The notes under the pieces: model-generated
What the model was told of the DNA's origin: nothing
The model's input: the letters and a program-made list of their open reading frames with translations, nothing else
Databases searched by the model: none
Translations under genes and position numbers: made by a program
Part shown: positions 36,784-48,226 of the stretch, piece by piece
Layout: each line of letters begins with the position of its first letter
Numbering within the stretch: the stretch's first letter is position 1
From: Pollenia angustigena
Lineage: Eukaryota > Arthropoda > Insecta > Diptera > Polleniidae
Length of the DNA: 64,000 nt
Direction of reading: 5' to 3'
Assembly (NCBI GenBank): GCA_930367215.1
Contig: OV884057.1
Span: 265,316,339 to 265,380,338, forward strand

Positions 36784-37390
36784 TGGAGAGTGTTTTATAC
36801 GTTTGTACTGATGTTTGTAACACCTTAAAATATTTGTCTAAGACCAACCTTTTAATTTGTACCAGTTGACTCAGAAACACTTTCTGAATCGACCTAACGA
36901 TGTCCGTACGTCTGGCAGACGGGCCAGTTGTCTTATTAAATTGGCAATAATATTAAATTTGGTCCAAACTTATCCAAATACATTTTTAATCATCAAACCA
37001 AATTTAATTGTAATCGGTCTATATTAAACAATGTAGCTCTCATATAACTACTACTCCCGAAAATAGCTCTTAATTTCATTTTCCCTATGACGTGTCAAAA
37101 TGCAATAAGAAGAGCTTTTTCAATGTTTAATTTTAGGTTATTTATCCTCTGTCTATAACAGTTGGCTATTACATTGGGCCCAACAGGCCCTTTTTCACTT
37201 CGCTCTATAAAAATTTCTCTTATTTTCACTTAAATGTAAAACTGAAAAAAAGTTGATAGATTATAAGCAGACTTTTAAAAGTGGAGGTTTTTTAGAGGCA
37301 TTCTTTGATTTTTTAATATCTCAGTCATTTGGGGACCGATCTGCAGAATTTTAACAGCAAACTTTTTTATACCCCCTGTATCTGCAGTCT
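36784..37390 (-). repeat. Repeat E fragment
   Basis: Has the marks of repeat E: GTGGAGAGTGTTTTATACG, GACTCAGAAACACTTTCTGA, ATCGACCTAACGATGTCCG and, near 37366, TATACCCCCTGTATC. It is truncated next to the non-LTR tail that begins at about 37390. Confidence 0.5.
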
Positions 37391-37915
37391 TCGGTATTTT
37401 AATGACTCGCTGCAAGACACTCATCGGACGTGAGTCGTATGGAAGTGCTCAGGAGAGATGGCAGGGGGAGCCTACCTACTTGATGGCCAGGACTCTATGG
37501 CCTGGGTACGACGCGGCGAGAACGCGCTTGCTACTTGGTCTCAGTAGGGACCAGATAAGGACAGTGATATCGGTCATAACGAGTCACTGGGTTAAAGGGA
37601 TTCAAGCGGAGTGAATGGGTCTTGATTATAATGACTACTGTAGAAGTTGTCATAATGAGGAGGAGGAGACGGTGTTTCACTTTCTCTGCCAATGCATTTT
37701 GGGAGACCGGAATTGAAATGTCTTGACGATACGTCTAGTGTAGGCCTGAAATCGATCTCTCTGTTTTGTAGTGTGTCGGGGTGGTTCGAGGTTGTCGAAT
37801 TCTGGGGAATAATGAGGTGAATTACTGGCTGACTCTTGTCACTGGTATTACAAAGGACCAAAGTGAGACGTCCTCGTGTCGGCTGCCCATTAAACATAAC
37901 CTTACCTATCCGCGG
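37390..37915 (+). mobile_element. Non-LTR retrotransposon 3' end (LOA/R1-like)
   Basis: The + strand encodes IGRESYGSAQERWQGEPTYL, then ARTLWPGYDAARTRLLLGL, SRDQIRTVISVITSHWVKG and, after a TGA, GLDYNDYCRSCHNEEEETV followed by FHFLCQC. A further frame gives VGLKSISLFCSVSGWF. These match the C-terminal half of LOA/R1/I-type ORF2: the end of RNase H, then a Cys-Cys-His-Cys knuckle and the SGWF tail. The order and spacing are intact, but there are at least two stops or frameshifts. GGTATTACAAAGGACC..AAGTG and ACCTTACC after the frame resemble the 3' UTR of such elements. It is 5'-truncated and dead. Its relative on the minus strand is at 575-850. Confidence 0.75.
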
Positions 37916-39198
37916 TCTTTGGAAATCCTATTTCTACTATCGAACGGCCACCGGTTTATTATAAAACTGTCTTAAAAAGTGGATTATTGATTTGTTACTG
38001 ATGGGAGGTAATTTAAATCGCTTTCTTCTAAAATTTTAATTACAAAATTTTAATCTGTGAAAAAATCCGTTAAAAATAAAGTTTTTTTTTAAATCACTAA
38101 AATCGTAAAAAACTACCACTGTTATAATAAAAATAAACTGAAAATATTTCTAGCACAAAAAATCGCTCTTAATGCAAACATCTTAAGCATTTATTGCAGT
38201 AAAAACATCCCTCAAAAATACACATAAAAAATTAGAGTTCTTAAAAAAATAAACAAATAAAAAAACCATAATAAGGGCGTCATTTCTATTTCTTCTTAAT
38301 TTTTTACGCTAAAAACCCCAGGATGTTTATAATTTTGCTTAATTTTCTTTGCATTTACATCTCTGTGTGAGCAAATTTACCTGAAGACTAAAAAAAGGCA
38401 CAAAGATAAAAGCCATGGATCAACGTAAAGCAAGTATTACATTTGTGTAGGTATGTACATTCACATCCATGCAAACATACATTGTTATGTGTGGATGTGT
38501 TTGTAAAAAAAATATAAAATACATTTTTTTGGATAAGATCTGGGAATTTTTATAGAGGAAAATAGGTATTTCTTTTAATTTTTCGTGACATTTTTTAGGT
38601 AAAAATCAAAAAATTTAAAACGTTTTTTAAAGGGAGAATTTTTTGTTTTGCGTTTGCATATTAAATGTTGACATTCGGTTGTTCATTGCTGCGTATAAAG
38701 AATTGCGCGCCAAATTTCCTTCAAGAAAGCTGCTAGAAAGGAACGCCGTCTTTAAACACGTACACCTCTTTATATAATTTAAATTTATGGGTTGAAAATA
38801 CTAAAAAGGTTGGGTAGTTTTTATTTTTTAGTAAAATTACAGTAATTTTTAAAATTTCATTTGCTGCGTGACATTTTACCACATTAAAAAAAACAGGACT
38901 TTAGCGATACCAAGTTATTAAGAATTATTCTATTATTCCAAAATCTTTTTCGATAATATTAAAAAACGCTTTGCAATTGGAAAACCGATTTTGACAGCTC
39001 GTTTAAAAGTGAAGTTTGTCGCTATTGTTAATTAATAATGGCAATTAGCTATTTTTTTTTTTTGGCCAATCTAGCTTTTTTATCTCTATTTTTATTTAGA
39101 TTTTTTATGGGTTTTATTTAACAAGAAAGCTATTACTTCTACATATCAGCGTAAAAGCTAAGCGAAAGAAAACGTTCCGCATCCCGCTCTCGTTAAGG
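37916..39198. other. Spacer, no gene seen
   Basis: AT-rich. A T/G-rich ACATACATTGTTATGTG stretch is near 38476. Nothing supported. Confidence 0.4.
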
Positions 39199-39383
39199 TA
39201 GGGCTGTTAAAAATTCCAAGATGAAAAAACGAAATTGTCAGAAAATGTAAATATTTTAATCAGACTTTGGAGGCTGAAAGAATTGTCACTTTCTTTTCAA
39301 AAAATCAGCAAACCGGCACTTTGCTAATGTCGGAACAAAAAATCGTCAAAATGACGATAAATCGTCAAATCTGGCATCCCTGA
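39199..39383. mobile_element. Short hAT-like MITE
   Basis: TAGGGCTGTTAAA at the left and TCTGGCATCCCTGA at the right are imperfect inverted ends of hAT type. AAATCGTCAAA / GACGATAAATCGTCAAA repeats lie inside. No matching 8-bp duplication was found. Confidence 0.5.
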
Positions 39384-39537
39384 ATAGACCTCAATAAGGC
39401 TCAATAAATAAATATAAATTTAAAAAAAAATAAAGTTCGATCAATAGGAAATTTATATTGTTTGGAACAAAATAAAATGTTTATAATAAAAATAAACGTC
39501 GGTATTCAGTCCTTATAAGTTTCAGTTGGCTAAATAT

Positions 39538-39650
39538 TAGGGTATTCATTCGGTTAACCGTCAACCGGTTAACCGATTAATTACTACCCGATTAACTGAT
39601 CGGTTAATTTTAAGTCGATTAACCGATTAACCGATTAGCCGAAGTAACAA
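39538..39650. repeat. GGTTAACCG array next to a TAGGGTATTC end
   Basis: TTAGGGTATTCATTCGG opens a cluster in which GGTTAACCG / CGATTAACCGATTA recurs about seven times. The layout resembles one subterminal region of an insect hAT element. The opposite end was not found, so it is a fragment. Confidence 0.5.
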
Positions 39651-40145
39651 AATGTTCAATATTTTGTAGTATTATAACATATTTTTTTTTGTGTTTTTAA
39701 TTATTTGTTTCGTCTCATATACAAAATGTATTTGTTTAGAAAATTTTTTTTCATACAAACAAAGAAGGTGTTCAGTGATCTTCATTTTAACGCATTTTCC
39801 GCCGACCGATGACTAAAATTACATTGTTTTTCAATGTTTTTTTATCTTCAACAACAATTTTAACAATTTTTTTGAATACAAAAACCGCACATTTGATTAA
39901 AAAAAATTTAAATTTTCTGCGATGACGATTTTTGGTGTATTGATAAAAAAGTTTGTAGGTATAGTTATTGCATTTTTAGTCAACAACCAAATTTATTGAG
40001 TCAATAAAAAAAGTTGTTTCCCAAATTAATTTTTTTTCAACAAAATGTTTGCGTGATTTCTTAAAATAAATTGTTGGAAATATTAAACAAATCAAATAAA
40101 ATGATTACCAAATCTTTATTAACTTATTAATTATGATGTTCTAAA
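39651..40145. other. Spacer, no gene seen
   Basis: AT-rich and featureless. Confidence 0.4.
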
Positions 40146-40335
40146 TTCCCAATTTTTTTCTTTTATAAATACACTAAAATTTATCGTGGGGGGATAAGCT
40201 TGTTTCTATGCGCATTTCGCTGGTTGCTTGGGTCAGATTATCAGGAAACCTTTTTCCAAACTTTTGAAAAACTAAAGATTTTGTACAAATAAAACTGTAA
40301 AGCCAATGAGAATTTTGAGCTATTAAAAAACGGAC
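40146..40335 (-). repeat. Repeat B copy, reverse orientation
   Basis: Complement words TTCCCAATTTTTTTCTTTTA, TATGCGCATTTCGCTGGTTG, CTTGGGTCAGATTATCAGG and ATAAAACTGTAAAG match repeat B. GGGGGGATAAGC is its variant of the CCCTCAACAATA region. Confidence 0.65.
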
Positions 40336-41323
40336 AGGAGTTGTAAAAAACTATATTTTCTTTCATTCAATTATTATTTATTGAGTGTCAAGAAATATTT
40401 AATTATTCCATTATTTAATATGTTTTATTCAGTGCTATTTTGAAAAGTGTAATTTTGATAAATTTTTTCATCGAATCAAATAAAAAGTTTGTTGGGCTAA
40501 AATTTTATTTTTAACAAACTGTGTTGTTAAAAATGTTCTTGAGATATTTTTTCTGTTTACTCTTAACACAGAACATGTCCTAGGATTGTTATAAGTTATT
40601 TAAATGTTTACTGTGAATTAAATATAAAATTCATAACGGATTTTTATCGACCCCTTTGCGCGAAATTAACTTATGTAACAAAAACCAAATTTTACAGGAG
40701 AGCCAGTTTTCTACTTTTCTCTGCTATCACTTGCAATCCACGAAAATCATAATCTTTTGTAATTTTTCTCAAAGAACTTCTCGCACCAATTGGTTTTTCT
40801 ATACCAATGCAATATTGAATATTCGTAATTTTATACGGTGTTTTTTATTCTTTTTTAAATTTTTTTTTTTGTTAAAAAAGGTTAAAGATACGTTTGCGGA
40901 AAAATCTCTTACCATCTCCAAATATTAATGAAATTTCATACTTGAGCTATTTTATTTTAAATTTTGAAAACTTCATCGCGGTTGGTGCGTGAACTTTTTT
41001 GACCTTAGCGAAAAAATAAATTTACGTTCCCTTATAGTTGCTTATGCTCTATCGGACTGTGCTAAGCCAATTTTGATATTGTAAAAAATTTTTAAAATGT
41101 TATATCCCTAATGTACATGGTAATCAATGCATAATTATTGTTTTAATAACATAACCATCTTGATTCCAATTAGTGCACAATTATTCTTTCGAAAATAATA
41201 CATTTTTTTAGTTATCCTTGTAATCAATTCCTCATTTTTCCACTGGGTAGTCTTATTAGTAAAACGGGCAAATAAATCACTCATAATAATATTCTCCTTC
41301 TGTCTCTGGGATAAGTGCTTTAG
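40336..41323. other. Spacer, no gene seen
   Basis: AT-rich. Short frames only. Confidence 0.4.
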
Positions 41324-42008
41324 ATTAGAATCAATTTCGGATTATTTCAAGTACGAATTTGGGATAAAATACGTATAAGTTAAGTATTTCACACTTGAAT
41401 AATCCGTACTTGAATCAATCTTTCTGTATTTGATTCACGAAAATTCTTACTTACTCTACTTTTGATACCGCTTCGGATTGATTTAAGTACGGATGAATTG
41501 ATTTTTCTTTTCAGTTTGGTACATTTTTGACTTTGACTGCAAATAACATTTTATGATATTTTGGAAGTCTGCCGTACGTAGTACTTTAAAACACTTTGTG
41601 GATTGGGTAGATGTAAGTACCTAATTACTAGTTAGAGAAAAACAACTTTTAAACCATACAAGTAATAGTGATTAAAAAAAAATACAATTCCAAGTAATTA
41701 AATTCTAAAATGTTTTATTACAAATTAAAAGATAGCGAAATTGAAATTAGACAACGCACAATTGCTTTTGAGTTTGTTATTAAAAAATCAAAATCGTTAC
41801 TTGCATCTATAAAAGCGCTAACTGACGTTTTGCTTACTTAAGAGGAGGAGGGAAAAACTTAATAAACGTTATGGGTAGTAGCCAAAGCTCAGTTTTTTAT
41901 TATATAAGTTATTATCAAAACTGTGCTTGTTTGAAGAATTTCTAAGTTGGTTTTAGTCCGAAATTCGTACATGAAATAATTCAAAAGTAAGATTAGATTG
42001 ATTCTAAC
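41324..42008. repeat. Inverted-end element with TCAAGTACGAATTT
   Basis: Left TTAGAATCAAT plus ATTATTTCAAGTACGAATTT mirrors right AAATTCGTACATGAAATAAT plus ATTGATTCTAA. The sequence between repeats AATCCGTACTTGAATCAAT-like words. About 685 bp, class unknown, no open frame. Confidence 0.5.
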
Positions 42009-42128
42009 TTGTTTTATTCTAAAAAACTCACCCTTTTCGGGAGCAAAATTTTTAAGAAACAGACACCAAATTCATTTTTTTAAATAAAATGTCACATTTT
42101 TTTGTACAAAAATAAACACCATTAAGCA

Positions 42129-42260
42129 CTTACAACCCGTTACACATGTTTGTCTCACTTTGTTGTGTTCCGCCTCCTTTTAGTTTACAGAAGAACTCAC
42201 AATTATACAACACTGGCAGCATGCCCGATATGGCTTTCGTAATCATTTAACTACTTTGAA
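42129..42260 (+). repeat. Fragment sharing the core of family C
   Basis: CTTACAACCCGTTACACATG, TTTACAGAAGAACTCACAAT, ACAACACTGGCAGCATGCCC and ATATGGCTTTCGTAATCAT align with 7982-8110 in the same order. No family C ends are seen around it. Confidence 0.55.
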
Positions 42261-42339
42261 AATTTGATGTATTTAAGATCCTATAAAGTAATTATATTTT
42301 GGGAACTTTTTTATTTATTTTATTATTAAATGCTTTCTA

Positions 42340-43890
42340 GTTCTTGTAAGCAGTTTGGGATTGAAATTCAGCACAATCGGTTCACTTATTCACAAAGTTA
42401 TAGGTCCATAAGTGAAACAACCTCCTAAAAGAATTTTTATGTCTGTTACAAACGCTAACCTAAATTCGTAAGGAAATGCACCGGTTGTTATAAAGTTTTG
42501 CAATAACTTTATTAATATAGCAAGAAACATGCATCCTATTAAATTTTGTGAAGATTTGTTAATAATTTTAATAATAAGCTCACTGTCGGAAATCACATTA
42601 TTACCCCTAACACCGTTACGAATAATGCTTTAGTTGCGAAATTTGGTCTAATTTAGTTTCATATCTAGCGCTCCACCTACTTTCGTGATGATAGATCGAA
42701 AATTTCCCTTAGGTCGAATATAAAATCCACACCTAATAATCACTTTTATTCACTTAAACGAAATTAAATTAGATCTACTTGAATTTTATACCTATGATTA
42801 GAAATAAAATAACTTAATTTTGTGGAAATCGACCGATAATTTAAAGTTCATAGGTAGACCCCATATAAAGCGTACTCTCGGAAATAAACTTAATACTAAA
42901 ACTTTATTATAGTTAGAGGCAGAGTCGATAATACTTACATGTTTGTACCACAAAAATGTTGGTATTTTAAAACCCAAGGTAGGTACATTCTTTTTAGGTT
43001 AATACCGAAAAACTTCTGTATTAACCCATAAATGTTTCCTTTCTCGTCTCTATAGGTATTAATTATTTTAAATTTTTACTTTTAAAATTGCTGCTGTCGC
43101 TCTCCTGTAGCATAAAATTAAAAAGTTTCGCTATTTTACATTAAAATGTTGATTTTTAATTTTAATAAAAAGTACATAATATTATTTATTTGTTATTTAT
43201 GTTTTTCAATTTGTTCAAATATTTATTTTAAGGCAAATGTTTTAATGTGTTTTTTATAAAAACGAGTTCAAGTAAAAAATATTACATCATATAATAAAAT
43301 CATAAAAATTGTTATTACAAAGTAGACATATTATACATCAAAGGGTTGGGAATTGTGTCTAGATTTAATAAACTAATATAATTTTTGCATTCGTTGTAGA
43401 AATTTTGCAAAACAAACTTCATGAATTTCAACAAAATCGGTTTGAGAGGCAGAAATTGGCCCTATCTCCCCTCGTGGTCCTGTTTTTTAAAAACTGCATC
43501 CCTTTTGTGTCCATAAAGATATGGTTCTATGTATGTTTTAAATTTCAATAAAATCGGTTTGATAGTTTCTGAGAGGAAGAAATTTCCCCCTATCTTCCTT
43601 CCTGGTCCTACGATTTGGCCCATTTTCAATAGGCTTGGTCCTTGTGTCAATAAGAACCTATGTCCCAAATTATCAAATTATCTCCAAAATTGCGACCTGT
43701 ACTTTGCGTACAAGGTTACATGGACAGCCAGCCTGCCAGCCGGACGGACATCGTTAGTTCGACTCAGAAAGTGATTCTGAGTCGATCGGAATGCTTTAAG
43801 GTGGGTATGGGACCAATATTTTAAGGCGTTACACACATCAGCACAAATGCATAATACCCTCTACACTATTGTGGTGTGGGTATAAAAAAT
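42340..43890 (-). repeat. Repeat E DNA, one or more worn copies
   Basis: AAGCAGTTTGGGATTGAAATTC, AGGTAGACCCCATATAAAGCG and CTCGGAAATAAAC at 42340-42900 match the 45.0-46.0 kb copy. GCAAAATCGG / ATAAAATCGGTTTGA, CAAGGTTACATGGACAGCC, GACGGACATCGTTAGTTCG and a closing AATACCCTCTACACTATTG at 43380-43870 are the other end zone. Non-coding. Confidence 0.55.
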
Positions 43891-44339
43891 ATAATTCAAT
43901 TCAATTCAATGGTAATCTTTATTTAGCATTTAAGTATAAACTAATTTAACAATGATTTAAGAGTTTAGGACTATTTTCCTTTTCTACTAGATTATTTAAA
44001 AACAATATTATGTAATTTATTTGCATTTAAGTTTAACATTGTTTAGAGAAGGAAAAATTGACAAAAAACCTTTCTGAATTTTTTTTTTGGTTTTTATAAA
44101 AAGAGAGACTTAATGTTAGAAAATAAAATTACGTTGAGCCCAGCTCATTGATATGGTTAAACTCAGAGTCACGACATCTGTTAGTAAAATTCATAGTAAG
44201 CCTGTGGATACGAGTGTTGACGAGTTCAACGTTAGCAAGATTGTGCAGCCGTTGAGTAGAATAATGCCAAGGCAAGTTATGAATCATTTTTAAAAGTTTA
44301 TTTTGGGCTATCTGTAATTTTTTAATATGACACTGAAAT
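43891..44339 (-). mobile_element. Jockey-clade non-LTR retrotransposon 3' end
   Basis: The minus strand from about 44330 encodes KKLQIAQNKLLKMIHNLPW, then HYSTQRLHNLANVELVNTRI and HRLTMNFTNRCRDSEF, ending ELGST and a stop near 44138. This is the conserved C-terminus of jockey-type reverse transcriptases (LQ..QNK.LR.I...PW..S...IH...). It is followed by a ~240-bp 3' UTR and a terminal TTGAATTGAATTGAA tail. AAATATAAT occurs beside both ends (from 43886 and 44334), fitting a 9-bp target-site duplication of a 5'-truncated insertion. The coding piece has no stop over about 70 codons, so it is one of the fresher insertions here. Confidence 0.8.
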
Positions 44340-44597
44340 ATAATAGGTACCTAAATTGTTAACCTATTTTTATTTGAATTAAAATTTTAATTAGATGACG
44401 TTTTGTTAATATAGATGTAATAACAGTTCCTCGCAGGTAATCTTAACCAGTGAATATTTTTATATAAAAATTAATTGAATTTTTCAATTATAGGTAGGTA
44501 CCTTTACATGTTACCACGTTATTATAAAAGTACCTAGGTATGTATGTATGTAGGTACTTACATATTTTAAATTTTAAGAATTTTGAAATAGTTACCA

Positions 44598-44971
44598 CCC
44601 TGCAACTAATAGGACCAGTCCAAACACGCGTGTAAAGAGTAGCCCACCAGGGACCAGGAATAGTCCAAAAGTAACCCAAACGTATGGAAAAAACATGGTC
44701 AATTTAACATTACGATGTCCTAGGAGAGGACCATATAACCCACCTTTGCACCACTTAGGAGTAGTTTCAAAACTACTCCATGGTATACTCAAGAGGATTA
44801 GTTTTGAAGTCGTTTAAAAACGAAAGCATGTCGTTAAAAAACGAAGACATGTCGTCTCACTACAAACACTTTTTAACAATGACATGGTCCATGCTTGTAT
44901 TACATCGGACCAGTCCATGGAGTAGTCCATTTTATCAAAATGGATCAGGTGGTCCAATTTTATTTGCTGGG
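44598..44971 (-). mobile_element. Family G MITE, copy G2, intact
   Basis: CCCTGCAACTAATAGGACC at the left mirrors GGTCCAATTTTATTTGCTGGG at the right. It is 374 bp. Internal AAACTACTCCATGG, GTCGTTTAAAAACG, GACATGTCGTC and GGACCAGTCCATGG palindromes are repeated. It is the uninterrupted relative of 28689-30301 in the opposite orientation. Confidence 0.75.
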
Positions 44972-45018
44972 CATTGTTAGGCTGTTATGTAGGTACCTAA
45001 CTACATAGGTATAAAGTT

Positions 45019-45976
45019 TTTATACCCTCCACCACAATTAGTTGTGAAGAGGGTATTTTAAGTTTGTCATTCCGTGTGAAACTTTTTTATTATTCATCTC
45101 AGACCCCATAAAGTATATATATTCTGGGTCCTTGAGTAATTCTAAGTCGATTTAGCCATGTCCGTCTGTCTGTCCGTCTGTCTGTCCGTCTGTTGAAAAC
45201 ACGCTCACTTTCGAACAACTCCAAACAAATGAAAAAACTTGGTGCCAAATTGCTTGTCGTTATCCTAAGCAGTTTGGGATTGAAATCCAGCAAAATCGGT
45301 TCTGTAGGACCAGAGCTATGAATCAAAATGTGGAACCACGACCTAAAAAAATTGATAATTTTGTTACAAAAAATAACATAAATGCTGGAACAAGGCACGA
45401 AATGAGATAAAATTTTGCAAAAGTTTGTTTTATTTGACTGGAAATCATGCTGTTAAATTTCGTGAAGATCCGTCCATAATTTACCCTAAGCCCCATATAA
45501 ACCCTACTACCGGAAAACAGTTTAGTACGCCTAAAACCGTAAAAAATAATGCAATCATAACAAATTTTGGCTCGTCACAGTTTTATAGGACTATAAATGA
45601 TACTGTGAAATTTCGTGAAGATCGGTACATAATTTACCCTAGGCCCCATAGAAACCCTACTCCCGGAAAACAGTTTAGTACAAATAAAACCATAACTACT
45701 AATGCTAGCATAACAGAAATTGGTACGTCACAGTTTTAAAGGACTAGAAATGACGCTGTGAAATTTTGTGATGATCGGTCCATAATTTACCCTAGGCCCC
45801 ATATAAACCCTACTACCGGAAAACAGTTTAGTCGCCTAAAACCATAATTAATAACAAATCGTCACAGTTTAAGATAATAATAACATCATACAGATATTAC
45901 TCCTTAAACATTTGGACTGTCGGTGGAGGGTATCAAAGATTCGGCACAGCCGAATATAGCACTCTTACTTGTTTTA
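45019..45976 (+). repeat. Dispersed repeat E, near full length
   Basis: Starts TTATACCCTCCACCACAATT and closes GGTGGAGGGTATC, AAAGATTCGGCACAGCC, GAATATAGCACTCTTACTTG. CAGACCCCATAAAGTATAT, a TCCGTCTGTCTG run at 45161-45193 and GGGATTGAAATCCAGCAAAA are hallmarks shared with other copies. Three 153-bp direct repeats lie inside. It ends in a GCCGAA stem-loop. Non-coding. Confidence 0.7.
45455..45913 (+). repeat. Three 153-bp tandem repeats within E
   Basis: AAATTTCGTGAAGATC.GT begins units at 45455, 45608 and 45761. Each continues CATAATTTACCCTA, GGAAAACAGTTTAGT and CGTCACAGTTTTA. The spacing is 153 bp both times. It is a multiple of three, so one frame reads through two units (VKFRED.. repeated), but nothing suggests it is translated. 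Confidence 0.8.
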
Positions 45977-46000
45977 TATGAAGTAGGTACGAGTATTATG

Positions 46001-46120
46001 TATAATTTGCAATTTCTTTTAGCAAACCGAGGTTTTTTGGTCGGTTTTCGGTTTCTTTTTTTTTTTTTTTGCATTAAAACCGCGGTTTCGATTTGGGTTA
46101 AAGCCGAACAGCAATCCCTA
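46001..46120 (-). mobile_element. Short hAT MITE related to 28937-30195
   Basis: The right end AACAGCAATCCCTA and the subterminal AAAACCGCGGTTTCGAT / GGTCGGTTTTCGG words are the complement of the start of the 28937 element. The left end TATAATTTGC fits its TAGAGTTTGC end. An A/T tract splits the arms. The flanking 8-mers do not match clearly. Confidence 0.55.
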
Positions 46121-46577
46121 GTAGGTACCTACATAAACACAAATAAAAATTAAATTGATAAAAAATTTGATTAGATTTTACTCCCAAACTGTAGGGTAAG
46201 TGTACCAGTAGTCGGCAGTTTAACTTTTTTTTTTCATTTTTAAACTGGTGCCATTACGTACACAAACGTGATACTGGGATGGCAACTAGCCACTACAGTT
46301 CAGTAATATGTATATTTTCGATTTATATAAGAGTTTTTAGACACATTCTATATTAAATTTGAGTAATTTTACTTTTTTCTAAAATACACGGCATTTGCCA
46401 GTAGTCGGCATACGATCTTCCAATCCTCGGCATGTAATGATCCTATTGTCGGCATGGTCATTTTTTAAAGAAAAAACCCAATTTGTTCACGAATTCAATT
46501 GATAATTTTTTGAAAATTTAAGCTTTTTACTTTGTAAAATGCTTCAAATGTACATTTGTACGTTTAAGTAGGCATTA

Positions 46578-47158
46578 CACGCAAGAAAAAACATGTTTTT
46601 ATATGGTCACCTCCAAGAAAACCATTTTTAAAGATAATTTTGAACATATTATGTTTAGTTTACCCATATTATTGTCTCCGACAACCATAAAAACATGTTT
46701 TTATATGGTCACCTCCAAGAAAACCATTTTTAAAGATAATTTTGAACATATTATGTTTAGTTTACCCATATTATTGTCTCCGACAACCATATTATGGTTA
46801 AATTAGTCCTCCATCAGGACGCCATACCCATATTATGGTTGCCTCAAAACATGTTGTGGTTAAATATGACAATAATTTGTTATCAATTTAACAATAGTAT
46901 TTTCCTCTTTTGCAAGAGCAACATGCTATGGTTGAAAAACAGCCATGCTAATAAAAGTGTTAAACATATTTTAGTTATTATTAACCATAACATGTTCGGA
47001 GGCAACCATAATATATTTGTGGCTTCTTGATGGACGACTTATTTAACCATAATATGATTGTCAGAGACAACAATATGGTTAAATTAAACATAATAAAATT
47101 TTCTTTAAAAGTAGTTTTGTTGGACGTGACCATTTTTAAACATGTTTTTATCTGGGTG
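46578..47158. mobile_element. Family D MITE, copy D1 (TA duplication)
   Basis: CACGCAAGAAAAAACATG at the left and AAACATGTTTTTATCTGGGTG at the right, with TA at 46576-46577 and 47159-47160. Filled with ACCATAATATGGT-type words in both orientations. The left end has a duplicated 102-bp unit. Confidence 0.7.
46591..46794. repeat. Perfect-looking 2 x 102-bp tandem duplication
   Basis: The unit from ACATGTTTTTATATGGTCAC to CTCCGACAACCATA occurs at 46591 and again at 46693 with no difference that I can see apart from the last bases. It is a recent duplication inside D1, or an assembly artefact. Confidence 0.85.
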
Positions 47159-47160
47159 TA

Positions 47161-47550
47161 CACACGTAGAAAAAAGTTTCTTCCCCAACAAAAATATTTT
47201 GAACGAGAAATTTAATACATATTATGGTTAGTTTAACCATATTGTTGTAGTCACAACCATATTTTGATGTTATGTCTAAATATGACAATAATTTGTTTAC
47301 CACTAATAGTTCTATTTAACAATAGTATTTTCCTCTTTTCCAAGAGCAACATTCTTTGGGTAACCATGCTTTTATAAGTGTTAAATATATATTTTTGTTA
47401 TTACCCAAAACATGTTTGAAGGCAACAATAATGTGGTTGTTTCTTCTTGATGAAGGACTATTTTAACCAAAATCACCGGTGACAAAATTATTGTTAAATT
47501 AACCATATGATTAAGATTTTTCTTTTAAATACGTTTTGTTGGAGGCAGAG
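47161..47550. mobile_element. Family D MITE, copy D2, truncated and diverged
   Basis: Begins CACACGTAGAAAAAAGTTTC right after the TA that closes D1. It shares GACAATAATTTGTT, AACAATAGTATTTTCCTC, AAGAGCAACAT and CGTTTTGTTGGAGG with D1 in the same order. The right terminus is lost. Confidence 0.6.
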
Positions 47551-48226
47551 TTATAAAAATCTGAAATCAAAATGATTTCAACCAAACTGATTTCATTCTT
47601 TGACTTCGAAATGATTTTAAATTTGTAAGGAGATTCATTTGAAGGAAACGAAGATTTTGATTCTGATTTCATTTTTATTGCAATAAGTGAATTTGAATGT
47701 AATATTTTATTGGAATCAATTAAAATATAAATTGAATAAAAAAAAAATGTTTACTTTCAACATCGGAAAATTTATTGTTTGATATCAAATTAAAATCTTA
47801 CATATGGAAATTCAACCATTGGGACTTTTGTTAACGCCATTACATATTCAGGACGGATCATCCAAAATACCAACAATATTTTGTTTGATGAGATGGTTTT
47901 TCTTCAGGGACTTTAGCTCGTCCCTAACTTTTCCTCTTTAGCATTTGACTAAACTTGTAGTCTGTCCTGTAAAGTGGAGCTTGGAAAGCTTCATTTCTGG
48001 CTGGCACCTAGTATAGACATCAAACCTTTTATTTGCAGGGCCACTTCAGTAAATTTAAACATTTACATTGTTTTCTTAATTTTCATATTTAACTTTACTG
48101 AAATAAGTATGTAAACGAAATGCAAATATTTAATAGTCCTTACAAATTTTAAAAAATATACTGTTTTGGGACACCATATACAGTTTAACTAGAAATAAAA
48201 TTGCTGCCGACTTTAGGACAACACTT

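Noticed and set aside
45161..45193. Regularly spaced array (possible CRISPR-like)
   Set aside because: It is a simple TCCGTCTG microsatellite inside repeat E. There are no spacers, and the host is eukaryotic.
45425..45739. 104-codon frame with an internal protein repeat (VKFRED...)
   Set aside because: It is a by-product of the 153-bp DNA repeat inside repeat E, whose length happens to be a multiple of three.
46603..46806. 67-codon frame with a repeated MVTSKKTIFK block
   Set aside because: It reflects the 102-bp DNA duplication in MITE D1, not a protein repeat.
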